59,924 nt of DNA, taken from NCBI GenBank assembly GCA_024401335.1, contig JAKSLH010000017.1, positions 1 to 59,924 of the forward strand. Reading direction: 5' to 3'. The DNA comes from Bacteroidales bacterium. Its GTDB lineage: Bacteria > Bacteroidota > Bacteroidia > Bacteroidales > Marinilabiliaceae. The notes under the pieces are model-generated. The model was not told where the DNA came from, searched no databases, and saw only the letters and a program-made list of their open reading frames with translations. Each line of letters starts with the position of its first letter. The first letter of the stretch is position 1. Positions 35,002 to 43,041 of the stretch are shown piece after piece. Made by a program: the position numbers and the translations under genes.

Positions 35002-37488
35002 ATGACTGATTTTGTACTCAATTTATATAGGTTTCTATCTGACCATCCTAAGACAAGGATTCTGTCTCTTATATTAAGTTCAGTCCTTATTGTATGGGTA
35101 GGTTTGAAAGTCACATACGATGAAGATATTACGTCTCTTTTGCCAGACACTAACAATGGCAATGAGAAGCTAGCTTTTTCTAGTCTGAGGGTAAAGGATA
35201 AGATCTTTGTGCTTATTGCTCCTAATGACAGTGAATCTGTTGATATCGATGAACTTGTTGAGTGCACTGATGAGTTTGTTGATAATCTTATTGAAAAGGA
35301 TTCTGCATCTAGTCTTATAGCTGATGTATTCTATAAGTTGGATGAGGATGTTATGATGGATGCTATAAGCTATCTCTGCGAGAACTTCCCTATGTTTGTT
35401 GATGAATCGGCGTATCCAGTTCTTGATTCTCTTATAACTAAGGAAAATATTGAAAGTCAGATGGCTCAGAACTATGATGTCCTTACATCTTCAGAAGGAA
35501 TGGCGATGAAGGGTATGATCCAGGCTGATCCTATTGGCATGCGTTCCATTATTCTTAAGAAGTTCCTTGAGGTAAAGGACGGTATGGGAGGCAGTCACGC
35601 CCTCTATGACAGTCATCTTTTCACTCCAGATTCGACTATCGCGATAGCTTATATCTCTCCTAGCTTCAAGTCGTATGATTCCAAGAGCGGTACAGCTTTG
35701 GTTGAAATGATAGAGTCTACAATTTCCGAATTCCAGGTTTCTCATGAGAATATCGGTATTAAATTCCATGGAGCTCCTATCAATAGTGTATATAACTCAA
35801 GACAGATAAAGAAAGATTTGACAATGACTGTCTCTCTTTCACTGGTTATCATTTGTTTTGTGATTTTATTGTGCTTCAAGAATTGGTCAACTCTTCCTAT
35901 GATGCTTGCTCCAATTCTTTATGGCGCATTCTTCGCATTGACAATGATCTATATTATTAAGGGTTCGATGTCTTTGCTCGCTCTTGGTATTGGAGCTATT
36001 GTTCTTGGTGTCGCTTTGAGCTATTGCTTGCACGTAATAACACACTATAAGTATGTAAGTACACCAGAGCAGGTACTTAAAGATCAGGCAAAGCCAGTAT
36101 TCTTGGGTTGTCTCACAACCATAGGTTCGTTCCTTGGCCTGTTGTTCACTCAGTCAGATCTTCTCAAGGATTTCGGTTTGTTTGCTTCGTTTGCATTGGT
36201 TGGTACAACATTCTTTAGCCTTGTGTTCTTGCCACATTATTTTAATCCTCAGAAGAACAAGAAATCGAAGAAAGCCTTTGGACTATTAGAGCGTTTTAAT
36301 GCTCATCCTTTTGAAAAGCATACATGGCTTATCGTATTGATATGCGTCATCTTTGGTGTTAGTATGTTTACTCAAAGATGGGTTGAGTTTGATTCTGACT
36401 TGACAAATATCGGCTACTATGATGATAAAGTGATGGAGTCTGTCGATCTGTTCGCTGAAAAGACACAGAACGGATATACGACAACCTATTATGCAGCTTC
36501 GTCATACGATCTCGACTCAGCTCTTATGACTAGCAGAAAAGTGGTTGCTAAACTTGACAGCATGAAGTCTGCTGGACTGATTCATGGTTTCTCTAAGGCA
36601 TCTAATTTGTTCCTTACTGGCGATGAACAGCAACAGAATATTGACAACTGGCTTGATTACTGGTCTGATGAGAAAGTGGACGGAACAATGACTAAGGTTG
36701 GTTCAGCTTCTAATAGATACGGAATCAAACCTTCGTTCTTCGATCCTTTTAAGGATATGTTGACTGGTGATTTTGAGCCTGAGTCGCTCTATGAGGCAGG
36801 CATACTTCCTGATGGTCTGATGGCAAACATAATTGAACATACTGACGGAGTATATATGGTGTTTACATCAGTTCAGTTGAAACCAGAGGATAAGTTTAGC
36901 GTTGGTAATGAAGTTATTAAGATACCGGATGTTATTGTTGTTGATCCTATGTTCTATGCAAGTGAGATGGTTAAGACAGTCAACAACGACTTCAACATAG
37001 CGCTTAATATCTCTATGGCGTTTGTGTTCTTGGTTCTCTTGATTTCATTCCGTGATATTAAGCTGTCTATTCTTGCATTCCTTCCTATGGCAATGAGCTG
37101 GTTCATTGTTCTTGGATTCATGGGACTATTAGGATTGAAGTTTAATCTTATCAATATCGTCATATCGACATTTATCTTTGGTATCGGCGTTGACTACAGT
37201 ATCTTCGTCATGGAAGGACTGTTGTCTAAGGCACAGTCGGTAGCCGAGCCAAAGCTCCTTATATTCCATAAGACAGCGATATTCTTCTCAGCAGTTGTTT
37301 TGATGGTAAGCACCGGCTCACTCATGTTGGCTGTTCATCCTGCTTTGAAATCTATAGGTATCGCTACAATTATCGGTATGAGTTCGGCCGTTATTCTGGC
37401 CTATTCATTGCAGCCTTTCTTGTTCCACGTTCTTGTTAACTTCCTCAACAAGAGGGGCATCAAGACTAAATGGCTCAATAACAAGTGA
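35002..37488 (+). CDS. MMPL/RND-superfamily exporter (COG4258-like)
   Basis: This 828-residue inner-membrane protein has two repeated halves: one membrane helix, a large periplasmic domain, then five more helices, twice. The second half contains FGIGVDYSIFVMEGL, and the first half has the matching segment IGAIVLGVALSYCLHVITHY. COG4258 members are found in aryl-polyene and related lipid clusters and are thought to export or flip the acyl product or to load it onto an outer-membrane carrier. The LolA-like gene two positions downstream fits that idea. No TolC or adaptor partner is nearby, so a Lol-type handover is more likely than a tripartite channel. Confidence 0.88.
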   Translation: MTDFVLNLYRFLSDHPKTRILSLILSSVLIVWVGLKVTYDEDITSLLPDTNNGNEKLAFSSLRVKDKIFVLIAPNDSESVDIDELVECTDEFVDNLIEKDSASSLIADVFYKLDEDVMMDAISYLCENFPMFVDESAYPVLDSLITKENIESQMAQNYDVLTSSEGMAMKGMIQADPIGMRSIILKKFLEVKDGMGGSHALYDSHLFTPDSTIAIAYISPSFKSYDSKSGTALVEMIESTISEFQVSHENIGIKFHGAPINSVYNSRQIKKDLTMTVSLSLVIICFVILLCFKNWSTLPMMLAPILYGAFFALTMIYIIKGSMSLLALGIGAIVLGVALSYCLHVITHYKYVSTPEQVLKDQAKPVFLGCLTTIGSFLGLLFTQSDLLKDFGLFASFALVGTTFFSLVFLPHYFNPQKNKKSKKAFGLLERFNAHPFEKHTWLIVLICVIFGVSMFTQRWVEFDSDLTNIGYYDDKVMESVDLFAEKTQNGYTTTYYAASSYDLDSALMTSRKVVAKLDSMKSAGLIHGFSKASNLFLTGDEQQQNIDNWLDYWSDEKVDGTMTKVGSASNRYGIKPSFFDPFKDMLTGDFEPESLYEAGILPDGLMANIIEHTDGVYMVFTSVQLKPEDKFSVGNEVIKIPDVIVVDPMFYASEMVKTVNNDFNIALNISMAFVFLVLLISFRDIKLSILAFLPMAMSWFIVLGFMGLLGLKFNLINIVISTFIFGIGVDYSIFVMEGLLSKAQSVAEPKLLIFHKTAIFFSAVVLMVSTGSLMLAVHPALKSIGIATIIGMSSAVILAYSLQPFLFHVLVNFLNKRGIKTKWLNNK

Positions 37489-37496
37489 TTTCTGAT

Positions 37497-38990
37497 ATGT
37501 CAAAAAGATACGACGTTGTAATCATTGGCGCCGGTTTAGGTGGTCTTGAATGTGGACTCATGCTTGCTAAACATGGTAAAAGTGTTTGCATTCTTGAAAA
37601 GGACGCTCTGATTGGTGGTTGTCTTCAGACATTTCGTCGTGAAGGTCAGCATTTAGATACAGGTTTCCATTATGTTGGAGGTTTGGATAAGGGACAGATG
37701 CTTAATCGTCTGTTTTCTTATTTCGGTCTTATGGATCTGCCATGGGAAAAGATGGACATTGACTGTTTTGATGAAGTAGTCCTATGTGGTAAATCTTATA
37801 AAATAGCTCAGGGCTTTGATAATTATAAGGCCACTCTTCAGCAAGCTTTCCCTCATCAGTCAAAGGAGATTGAAGAGTATGTAAAGCTTCTCAAGCAAGT
37901 TGGAGACAACACAGACAAGAGTTTTGAGCCACGTGAGGCAGATGCATTCTATACTCAATCGCTTTTCGCTCAGTCAGCATATACATATCTGACAAATCTA
38001 TTCACTGATAAGGATCTTATTGATGTCGTTTCTGGCACTTCATTGAAAATGGAGCTTAATCCAGAAAAGCTACCGCTATATACATTTGCACAGATCAACA
38101 GCAGCTTTATACAAAGTGCCTACAGAATAAAGGGTGGGGGAATGCAGATAGCGGAGACTCTACGTAAGAACATTGAGTCTTTAGGCGGCGTTGTGATGAG
38201 AAATTCTGAGGTAGTTGACGTTATAGCTGAAGATGGCTGTATTAAATCTGTTGTCAAGAAAGATGATACAGAGATAGAAGGCGATGTGTTTATATCTGAC
38301 ATCCATCCTTCTGCTACTATGGACCTTCTAGAGAACAGTAAACTCATAAGGAATATATACCGAAAGAGAATCAATAATCTTGAGAATACCTTTGGTATGT
38401 TTACTGCTCACTTGATTCTCAAGCCTGGACAGATACGTTATTTCAACCATAACAAGTTCATATATACAGAGAAGGATATCTGGCATATAGATCAGGAGCC
38501 TTCTAATGGTCCAGTCAAGGAGATACTGGTTAGTGTCAATCCTCCATCTGACGGAAGTGAGTATGTAACCAACATAGATTTGCTTACTCCTATGAAATGG
38601 AGTGAGGTAGAGAAGTGGTTTGGCACGAAAATTGGTGATAGAGATAATGACTATGAATCAATGAAGGCTGCTGTAGCAGGCAAGTGTATTGATGTAGTGT
38701 CGGAATACATTGATGGATTGAAAGAGGCTATTCAAAATGTATATACAAGTACACCTTTGACCTATCATGATTACACAGGGACAAAGGAAGGTTCTGCGTA
38801 TGGCATAAGAAAAGACTATCAACAGTTGATGTTTACTGTACTTACAGCGAAGACACCTGTAGCTAACCTGTTCCTTACAGGTCAAAGTCTTAATCTGCAT
38901 GGTATACTAGGAACGTCTATGACGTCGATGTTTACATGTGCAGAGATTCTAGGAATGGATACGATAGTAAACGATTTGAAAAATATATAA
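37497..38990 (+). CDS. FAD-dependent oxidoreductase of the phytoene desaturase/RetSat group
   Basis: This flavoprotein of about 497 residues has the dinucleotide-binding motif VVIIGAGLGGLECGLMLAKH and the second FAD segment CILEKDALIGGCLQTF. It also has the DTGFHYVGG element typical of CrtI, carotenoid isomerase and retinol saturase relatives, and the C-terminal FAD loop NLFLTGQSLNLHGILGTSM. It could desaturate, isomerise or saturate a polyene chain made by the operon; the retinol-saturase-like HYVGG makes a reductive or isomerase role possible. The ATG at 37497 is chosen. A GTG at 37485 would overlap the exporter stop by 4 bp. Confidence 0.85.
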   Translation: MSKRYDVVIIGAGLGGLECGLMLAKHGKSVCILEKDALIGGCLQTFRREGQHLDTGFHYVGGLDKGQMLNRLFSYFGLMDLPWEKMDIDCFDEVVLCGKSYKIAQGFDNYKATLQQAFPHQSKEIEEYVKLLKQVGDNTDKSFEPREADAFYTQSLFAQSAYTYLTNLFTDKDLIDVVSGTSLKMELNPEKLPLYTFAQINSSFIQSAYRIKGGGMQIAETLRKNIESLGGVVMRNSEVVDVIAEDGCIKSVVKKDDTEIEGDVFISDIHPSATMDLLENSKLIRNIYRKRINNLENTFGMFTAHLILKPGQIRYFNHNKFIYTEKDIWHIDQEPSNGPVKEILVSVNPPSDGSEYVTNIDLLTPMKWSEVEKWFGTKIGDRDNDYESMKAAVAGKCIDVVSEYIDGLKEAIQNVYTSTPLTYHDYTGTKEGSAYGIRKDYQQLMFTVLTAKTPVANLFLTGQSLNLHGILGTSMTSMFTCAEILGMDTIVNDLKNI

Positions 38991-39610
38991 TGAAGAGGTT
39001 TATTTATACATCAGCGCTTGTTGCTTTGTCTTTTACATGTGCAACAGCTCAGTTGAAGAATGCAGAGGGCAATTCGGTAATATCGAAGATCAAGGCCGCA
39101 AATGAAAAGGTTAACACAATATCATGTAAGTTTGACCGTACAATAAAGCAGGCAATGCTAGACCAGCCAGCGAAGAGTGATGGTGATTTCAACTATACTA
39201 AGTCAAGAAAGCTTAGTATGAAATATACTTCAGGCGAGCAGGTTGTAGTCAATGAGAATGAGGTGCTTATTGGTAAGAAGGGTAAGACAAGAAACCTTAA
39301 GGCAAGCAATAAGCATGTAGAGTCGTTGGTTAATACGCTTCTTGGTTGTGTTTCTGGCAATGTTAATAGTCTAGAAGGAACACTTGAAAGTGTCAAGGAG
39401 ACAGGAGGCAAGACATTGATAACAGTAGATGTAGATAACTTCAAGGTAGGTCAGAGCAAGGTGACAAAGGTAGAGCTTGAATATGGATCTGACCTTATAA
39501 TCCAGAGCATCAAGATGATTGAGGCTGATGGTAGCTATACATTCTATGAGTTGCAGACGAAGTCGCTCAACAAGCAGATAGATGAGTCTGTGTATGTAGT
39601 TAAGAAATAA
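38990..39610 (+). CDS. LolA-like outer-membrane lipoprotein carrier protein
   Basis: This periplasmic carrier of about 206 residues has a signal peptide, MKRFIYTSALVALSFTCATA, and begins at the ATG 38990 that overlaps the previous stop by 1 bp. The mature domain (VISKIKAANEKVNTISCKFD, then a beta sheet ending in TFYELQTKSLNKQIDESVYV) has the open half-barrel pattern of LolA. Such proteins occur in aryl-polyene clusters and could ferry the lipid-like product across the periplasm. A second LolA-like gene sits at 46908-47570, so this one is probably dedicated to the operon. Confidence 0.8.
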   Translation: MKRFIYTSALVALSFTCATAQLKNAEGNSVISKIKAANEKVNTISCKFDRTIKQAMLDQPAKSDGDFNYTKSRKLSMKYTSGEQVVVNENEVLIGKKGKTRNLKASNKHVESLVNTLLGCVSGNVNSLEGTLESVKETGGKTLITVDVDNFKVGQSKVTKVELEYGSDLIIQSIKMIEADGSYTFYELQTKSLNKQIDESVYVVKK

Positions 39611-39662
39611 AAACTTACTTATAATTCGCTGCTTTTCAGTGGCGATTTTTTTGTTTCAGACA

Positions 39663-40931
39663 ATGACCTTGGTAGAGAAGATAGATAGGTACATCATTCT
39701 GTTTTTGGGCCTAGTGTTTATGGCATTTGGAATGGTGTTCACCATAAGGGCCGAAATAGGTCTGGTGCCTATACTATGTATTCCATACCTGTTTGACCAG
39801 GTTTTGACTCCTACCATTGGTCAGTTTGTCATTATTTTCCAGGTACTTTTTGTTGTTATTCAAGTTTTTATCCAGAAAGGCAAGTTGTCTGCTGTTCAGT
39901 GTACACAAATACTTGTTGCATTGATTCTTGGCGGACTAGTTGATGGCGGCTATATGTTGACAGATGGCTTGATAACGACTTCATATCTCGACCAGTTATT
40001 CTTTTTGTTGCTGGGATCTGTCCTTATAGCTGTAGGAGTTACTCTGGAGATGGTATCTAAGACCGTACTTTTATCAGGAGATACACTAATGCTCGTTTTG
40101 TCAGACATCTTGAAGATCAGATTTGGAAAGATCAAGATGTTGATAGACATAGTGTTGCTTGTTGTATGTATTGGATTGTCATATCTCTGGTTTGGTTCAG
40201 TAATCGGTATTCGTGAGGGAACAATCATCGCAACGTTTCTTGTAGGCATATTAGCCGGTCGATTGCAGCCAGTCTTGGGGGTAAGTGTAGATGGATGGTT
40301 TAACCGTCGCCAGAGTGGCAAGACAACATCCAATATTCGTGTGATAACAATAGCGCGCGGATTTGGCAGTGGTGGACATGAGATAGGTCAGAAGATAGCC
40401 GAGCGACTTGGTTGGGATTTCATAGATCAGCAGCTTATAGACAATGTGGCAGGCAAGACAGGCTTGTCGACAGAGTTCATAGTTAAGAAAGACCAGAAGC
40501 TTACAGCAACAGAGAGAGTTTGGAAAGACATTTGGATGGACAATATACAGTCTCTTGGCAAGCGTCTTACAGATGAAGATAAGCTATTTGAAGCACAGAG
40601 CAGAGAGATATTGCTTGCTGCGGATAAAGGTAATTGTGTTATAGTAGGCAGATGTGCAAATAAGATATTGCAGGATAGATCAGACTGTCTTCATTTTTTT
40701 GTATCGTCAGATATAGATTTTGCATGTAAGCGAGTAATGGCAGAATTTGGTTATACACAGGAAAAAGCCAGGGCAGAGATAGAGCAGGTAGATGAATCGA
40801 GATCTATGCACTATAACTATTATACAGGAGGTGTTTGGGGAGATGAGAAAGAGTATGACTGGTGTGTCAAGAGTTCTGATTGGGGAATTGATGAATCAGT
40901 TGAAATGATGGTCTCTTTTGCTGGTTTATAG
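39663..40931 (+). CDS. Fusion of a YczE/YitT-like membrane protein with a cytidylate-kinase-like domain
   Basis: From the ATG at 39663 the first 210 residues hold about six transmembrane helices of the DUF6198/YczE type (FLGLVFMAFGMVFTIRAEIG). The last 200 residues are a soluble cytidylate-kinase-like (AAA_26) domain. It starts VITIARGFGSGGHEIGQKIA, the phosphate loop of that family, which lacks the usual GKS/T Lys, and continues with GWDFIDQQLIDNVAGKTG and GNCVIVGRCANKIL. The two families are known separately. Joined, they would place a nucleotide-phosphorylating or nucleotide-sensing domain on the membrane. It follows the polyene-like operon by 52 bp, perhaps read-through. Confidence 0.8.
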   Translation: MTLVEKIDRYIILFLGLVFMAFGMVFTIRAEIGLVPILCIPYLFDQVLTPTIGQFVIIFQVLFVVIQVFIQKGKLSAVQCTQILVALILGGLVDGGYMLTDGLITTSYLDQLFFLLLGSVLIAVGVTLEMVSKTVLLSGDTLMLVLSDILKIRFGKIKMLIDIVLLVVCIGLSYLWFGSVIGIREGTIIATFLVGILAGRLQPVLGVSVDGWFNRRQSGKTTSNIRVITIARGFGSGGHEIGQKIAERLGWDFIDQQLIDNVAGKTGLSTEFIVKKDQKLTATERVWKDIWMDNIQSLGKRLTDEDKLFEAQSREILLAADKGNCVIVGRCANKILQDRSDCLHFFVSSDIDFACKRVMAEFGYTQEKARAEIEQVDESRSMHYNYYTGGVWGDEKEYDWCVKSSDWGIDESVEMMVSFAGL

Positions 40932-40982
40932 GCTAGTCTTCACTATTTTGATATCTCAAAAGGTATAATTATAAAAATTGCA

Positions 40983-40990
40983 TATCTTTG
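40983..40990 (+). promoter_or_regulatory. Bacteroidetes -7 box for phoH-purC
   Basis: TATCTTTG matches TAnnTTTG and lies 39 bp before the phoH ATG. A TTG at the ideal -33 distance is not evident. Confidence 0.45.
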
Positions 40991-41029
40991 CATTATAAAA
41001 TATGAAATGGTCATAAGTGCCATATAGTA

Positions 41030-42025
41030 ATGATAGAAAAACTCATTTATCTTGATACAATCGACTTAGTCGAGTTTTGTGGGGCTAAGAATGTTAAGCT
41101 CGACTTGATTAGGTCACAGTTTCCTAAATTAAAGATTGTATGCCGTGGCAATTGGATAAAAGCCATGGGCGAGGCTGATGAAGTGGCTGCCTTTGAGGAG
41201 AAGATGGCTCAGATCATTCAGTACTACAATGAGTATAATGTCCTTACAGAACAAGCAATCCTTGATATTACATCCGGTAATCCACAGACAGTCATATCAA
41301 CTGTAGATTCTACTGTTGTTGTACATAGTGTTGATGGTCATCCGATAAAGGCCAGGTCAGCAAATCAGCAGATAATGGTTGATGCGGCAATGGAGAATGA
41401 CATGGTCTTTGCAGTAGGTCCGGCGGGATCAGGCAAGACATATCTGGCAATTGCATTGGCCGTCAGAGCGCTTAAGGCAAGGCAGGTAAAGAAGATAATC
41501 TTGAGCCGTCCAGCAGTGGAAGCAGGCGAGAAACTAGGCTTTTTGCCAGGTGATATGAAGGAGAAGATAGATCCATATCTTCAGCCATTGTATGACGCGC
41601 TTCAGGATATGATACCTCCATTGAAGCTCAAGGAGTTTATGGAGACAGGAGTCATTCAGATAGCTCCGCTTGCCTTTATGCGAGGCAGAACATTAAGCAA
41701 TGCGTTTGTGATACTAGACGAGGCGCAGAACACCACCATACCACAGATGAAGATGTTCCTTACACGTATGGGTGCAAATGCGAAGTTTATCATCACAGGT
41801 GATGTCACTCAGATAGACCTTTCACAGATAAGCCAGAGTGGTTTGATATATTCTACCAAAGTTCTTAAGAACATAAATGGACTTAAGATCGTAGAATTTG
41901 GTTCGAAGGACATTGTTCGCCACAAGCTCGTTCAGCGTATAGTTGATGCTTTTGACAAAGACGAGACAAGACGCAAGAAAGAGCAGAAGGAACAGAAAGA
42001 AAAGACAGTTAAAGCAGATAAATAA
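41030..42025 (+). CDS. phoH: PhoH-family ATPase
   Basis: This is a 331-residue cytoplasmic PhoH/PhoL-type P-loop ATPase. An N-terminal KH-like region (about 15-75, LIRSQFPKLKIVCRGNWI) precedes the ATPase with Walker A GPAGSGKT (residues 130-137), SRPAVEAGEKLGFLPGD, and Walker B AFVILDEAQNTT. The sensor motif FIITGDVTQIDL is intact. The C-terminus is a Lys/Glu-rich helix. PhoH-like proteins have been linked to RNA metabolism and ribosome maturation, commonly next to ybeY; no ybeY is here. It precedes purC by 21 bp in the same direction. Confidence 0.93.
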   Translation: MIEKLIYLDTIDLVEFCGAKNVKLDLIRSQFPKLKIVCRGNWIKAMGEADEVAAFEEKMAQIIQYYNEYNVLTEQAILDITSGNPQTVISTVDSTVVVHSVDGHPIKARSANQQIMVDAAMENDMVFAVGPAGSGKTYLAIALAVRALKARQVKKIILSRPAVEAGEKLGFLPGDMKEKIDPYLQPLYDALQDMIPPLKLKEFMETGVIQIAPLAFMRGRTLSNAFVILDEAQNTTIPQMKMFLTRMGANAKFIITGDVTQIDLSQISQSGLIYSTKVLKNINGLKIVEFGSKDIVRHKLVQRIVDAFDKDETRRKKEQKEQKEKTVKADK

Positions 42026-42046
42026 ATAATATAACTTCATACTACA

Positions 42047-42985
42047 ATGAGCAAGGCTATAGTAGAAACTAACTTCAAATTCCCTGGCCAGAAGAGCTTT
42101 TATAAGGGAAAGGTTCGTGACGTATATAATGTTGCAGACCGCTATATGGTAATGGTTGTAAGTGACCGTATCTCAGCATTTGACGTAGTACTTCCAAAGG
42201 GTATTCCATTCAAGGGACAGGTGCTCAACCAGATCGCATCTAAGTTCCTTGATGCAACAAAGGATATTCTTCCAAACTGGAAAATCGCTACTCCTGACCC
42301 TCAGGTTACAGTGGGTTTGAAGTGTGAGCCTTTCAGAGTTGAGATGGTTATTAGAGGATACCTCACAGGTAGTGCCTGGAGAGAGTATAAGGCAGGTGCT
42401 CGTGAGCTTTGTGGCGTTAAGTTGCCAGAGGGCATGAAGGAGAACCAGAAGTTTCCAACACCAATCATCACTCCTACAACAAAGGCAGATGAGGGTCATG
42501 ACCAGAATATCTCTAAGGAAGAGATCATTGCTCAGGGTCTTGTAAGCCGTGAGGATTACGAGCAGTTGGAGAAGTACACATACGCTTTGTTCCAGCGTGG
42601 TACTGAGATCGCAGCCAAGAAGGGTCTTATCCTTGTAGATACCAAGTATGAGTTCGGTAAGAAGGATGGTCAGATATATCTTATCGATGAGATTCATACT
42701 CCAGACTCAAGCCGTTATTTCTACAGCGAGGGTTATGAGGAGAGATTTGAAAAGGGCGAGCCACAGCGTCAGCTCTCGAAGGAGTTTGTACGTCAGTGGT
42801 TGATGGACAATGGATTCCAGGGTAAGGAAGGACAGGTTTGTCCAGAGATGACAGATGAAATTGTAAACAGTATCACAGAGCGTTACATCGAGCTTTATGA
42901 GAATATCACTGGTGACAAGTTCATTAAGCACGAAACTACTGAAAAGACTATTGAAAAGAACGTGTCATTGTTCTTGGAGCACTAA
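42047..42985 (+). CDS. purC: Phosphoribosylaminoimidazole-succinocarboxamide synthase (SAICAR synthase)
   Basis: This enzyme joins CAIR and aspartate with ATP in purine synthesis. The 312-residue length is the long form common in Bacteroidetes. It contains the N-terminal [14 protein letters not shown]-binding loop, [20 protein letters not shown], the substrate motif [16 protein letters not shown] and the metal site [15 protein letters not shown]. It is a housekeeping enzyme with no pathway neighbours except phoH. The leader is short, and a strong bidirectional terminator follows. Confidence 0.97.
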   Translation: MSKAIVETNFKFPGQKSFYKGKVRDVYNVADRYMVMVVSDRISAFDVVLPKGIPFKGQVLNQIASKFLDATKDILPNWKIATPDPQVTVGLKCEPFRVEMVIRGYLTGSAWREYKAGARELCGVKLPEGMKENQKFPTPIITPTTKADEGHDQNISKEEIIAQGLVSREDYEQLEKYTYALFQRGTEIAAKKGLILVDTKYEFGKKDGQIYLIDEIHTPDSSRYFYSEGYEERFEKGEPQRQLSKEFVRQWLMDNGFQGKEGQVCPEMTDEIVNSITERYIELYENITGDKFIKHETTEKTIEKNVSLFLEH

Positions 42986-43010
42986 TAGTTCTTTGATATA
43001 GACAAAATAT

Positions 43011-43041
43011 AAGGCCAACGGTTGCGTTGGCCTTTGTTTTT
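43011..43041. terminator. Bidirectional terminator between purC and the SNF2 gene
   Basis: A perfect 10-bp stem (AAGGCCAACG at 43011-43020 with CGTTGGCCTT at 43025-43034) around GTTG is followed by TG and seven Ts on the plus strand. The minus strand also ends in a T-rich tail. It serves convergent purC and the SNF2 operon. Confidence 0.85.

Noticed and set aside
39622-39655. Hairpin after the LolA-like gene as a terminator
   Set aside because: Pairing needs a 3-base bulge and a weak stem although a T-run follows. It overlaps the frame of a possible GTG start of the next gene, so I left it out.
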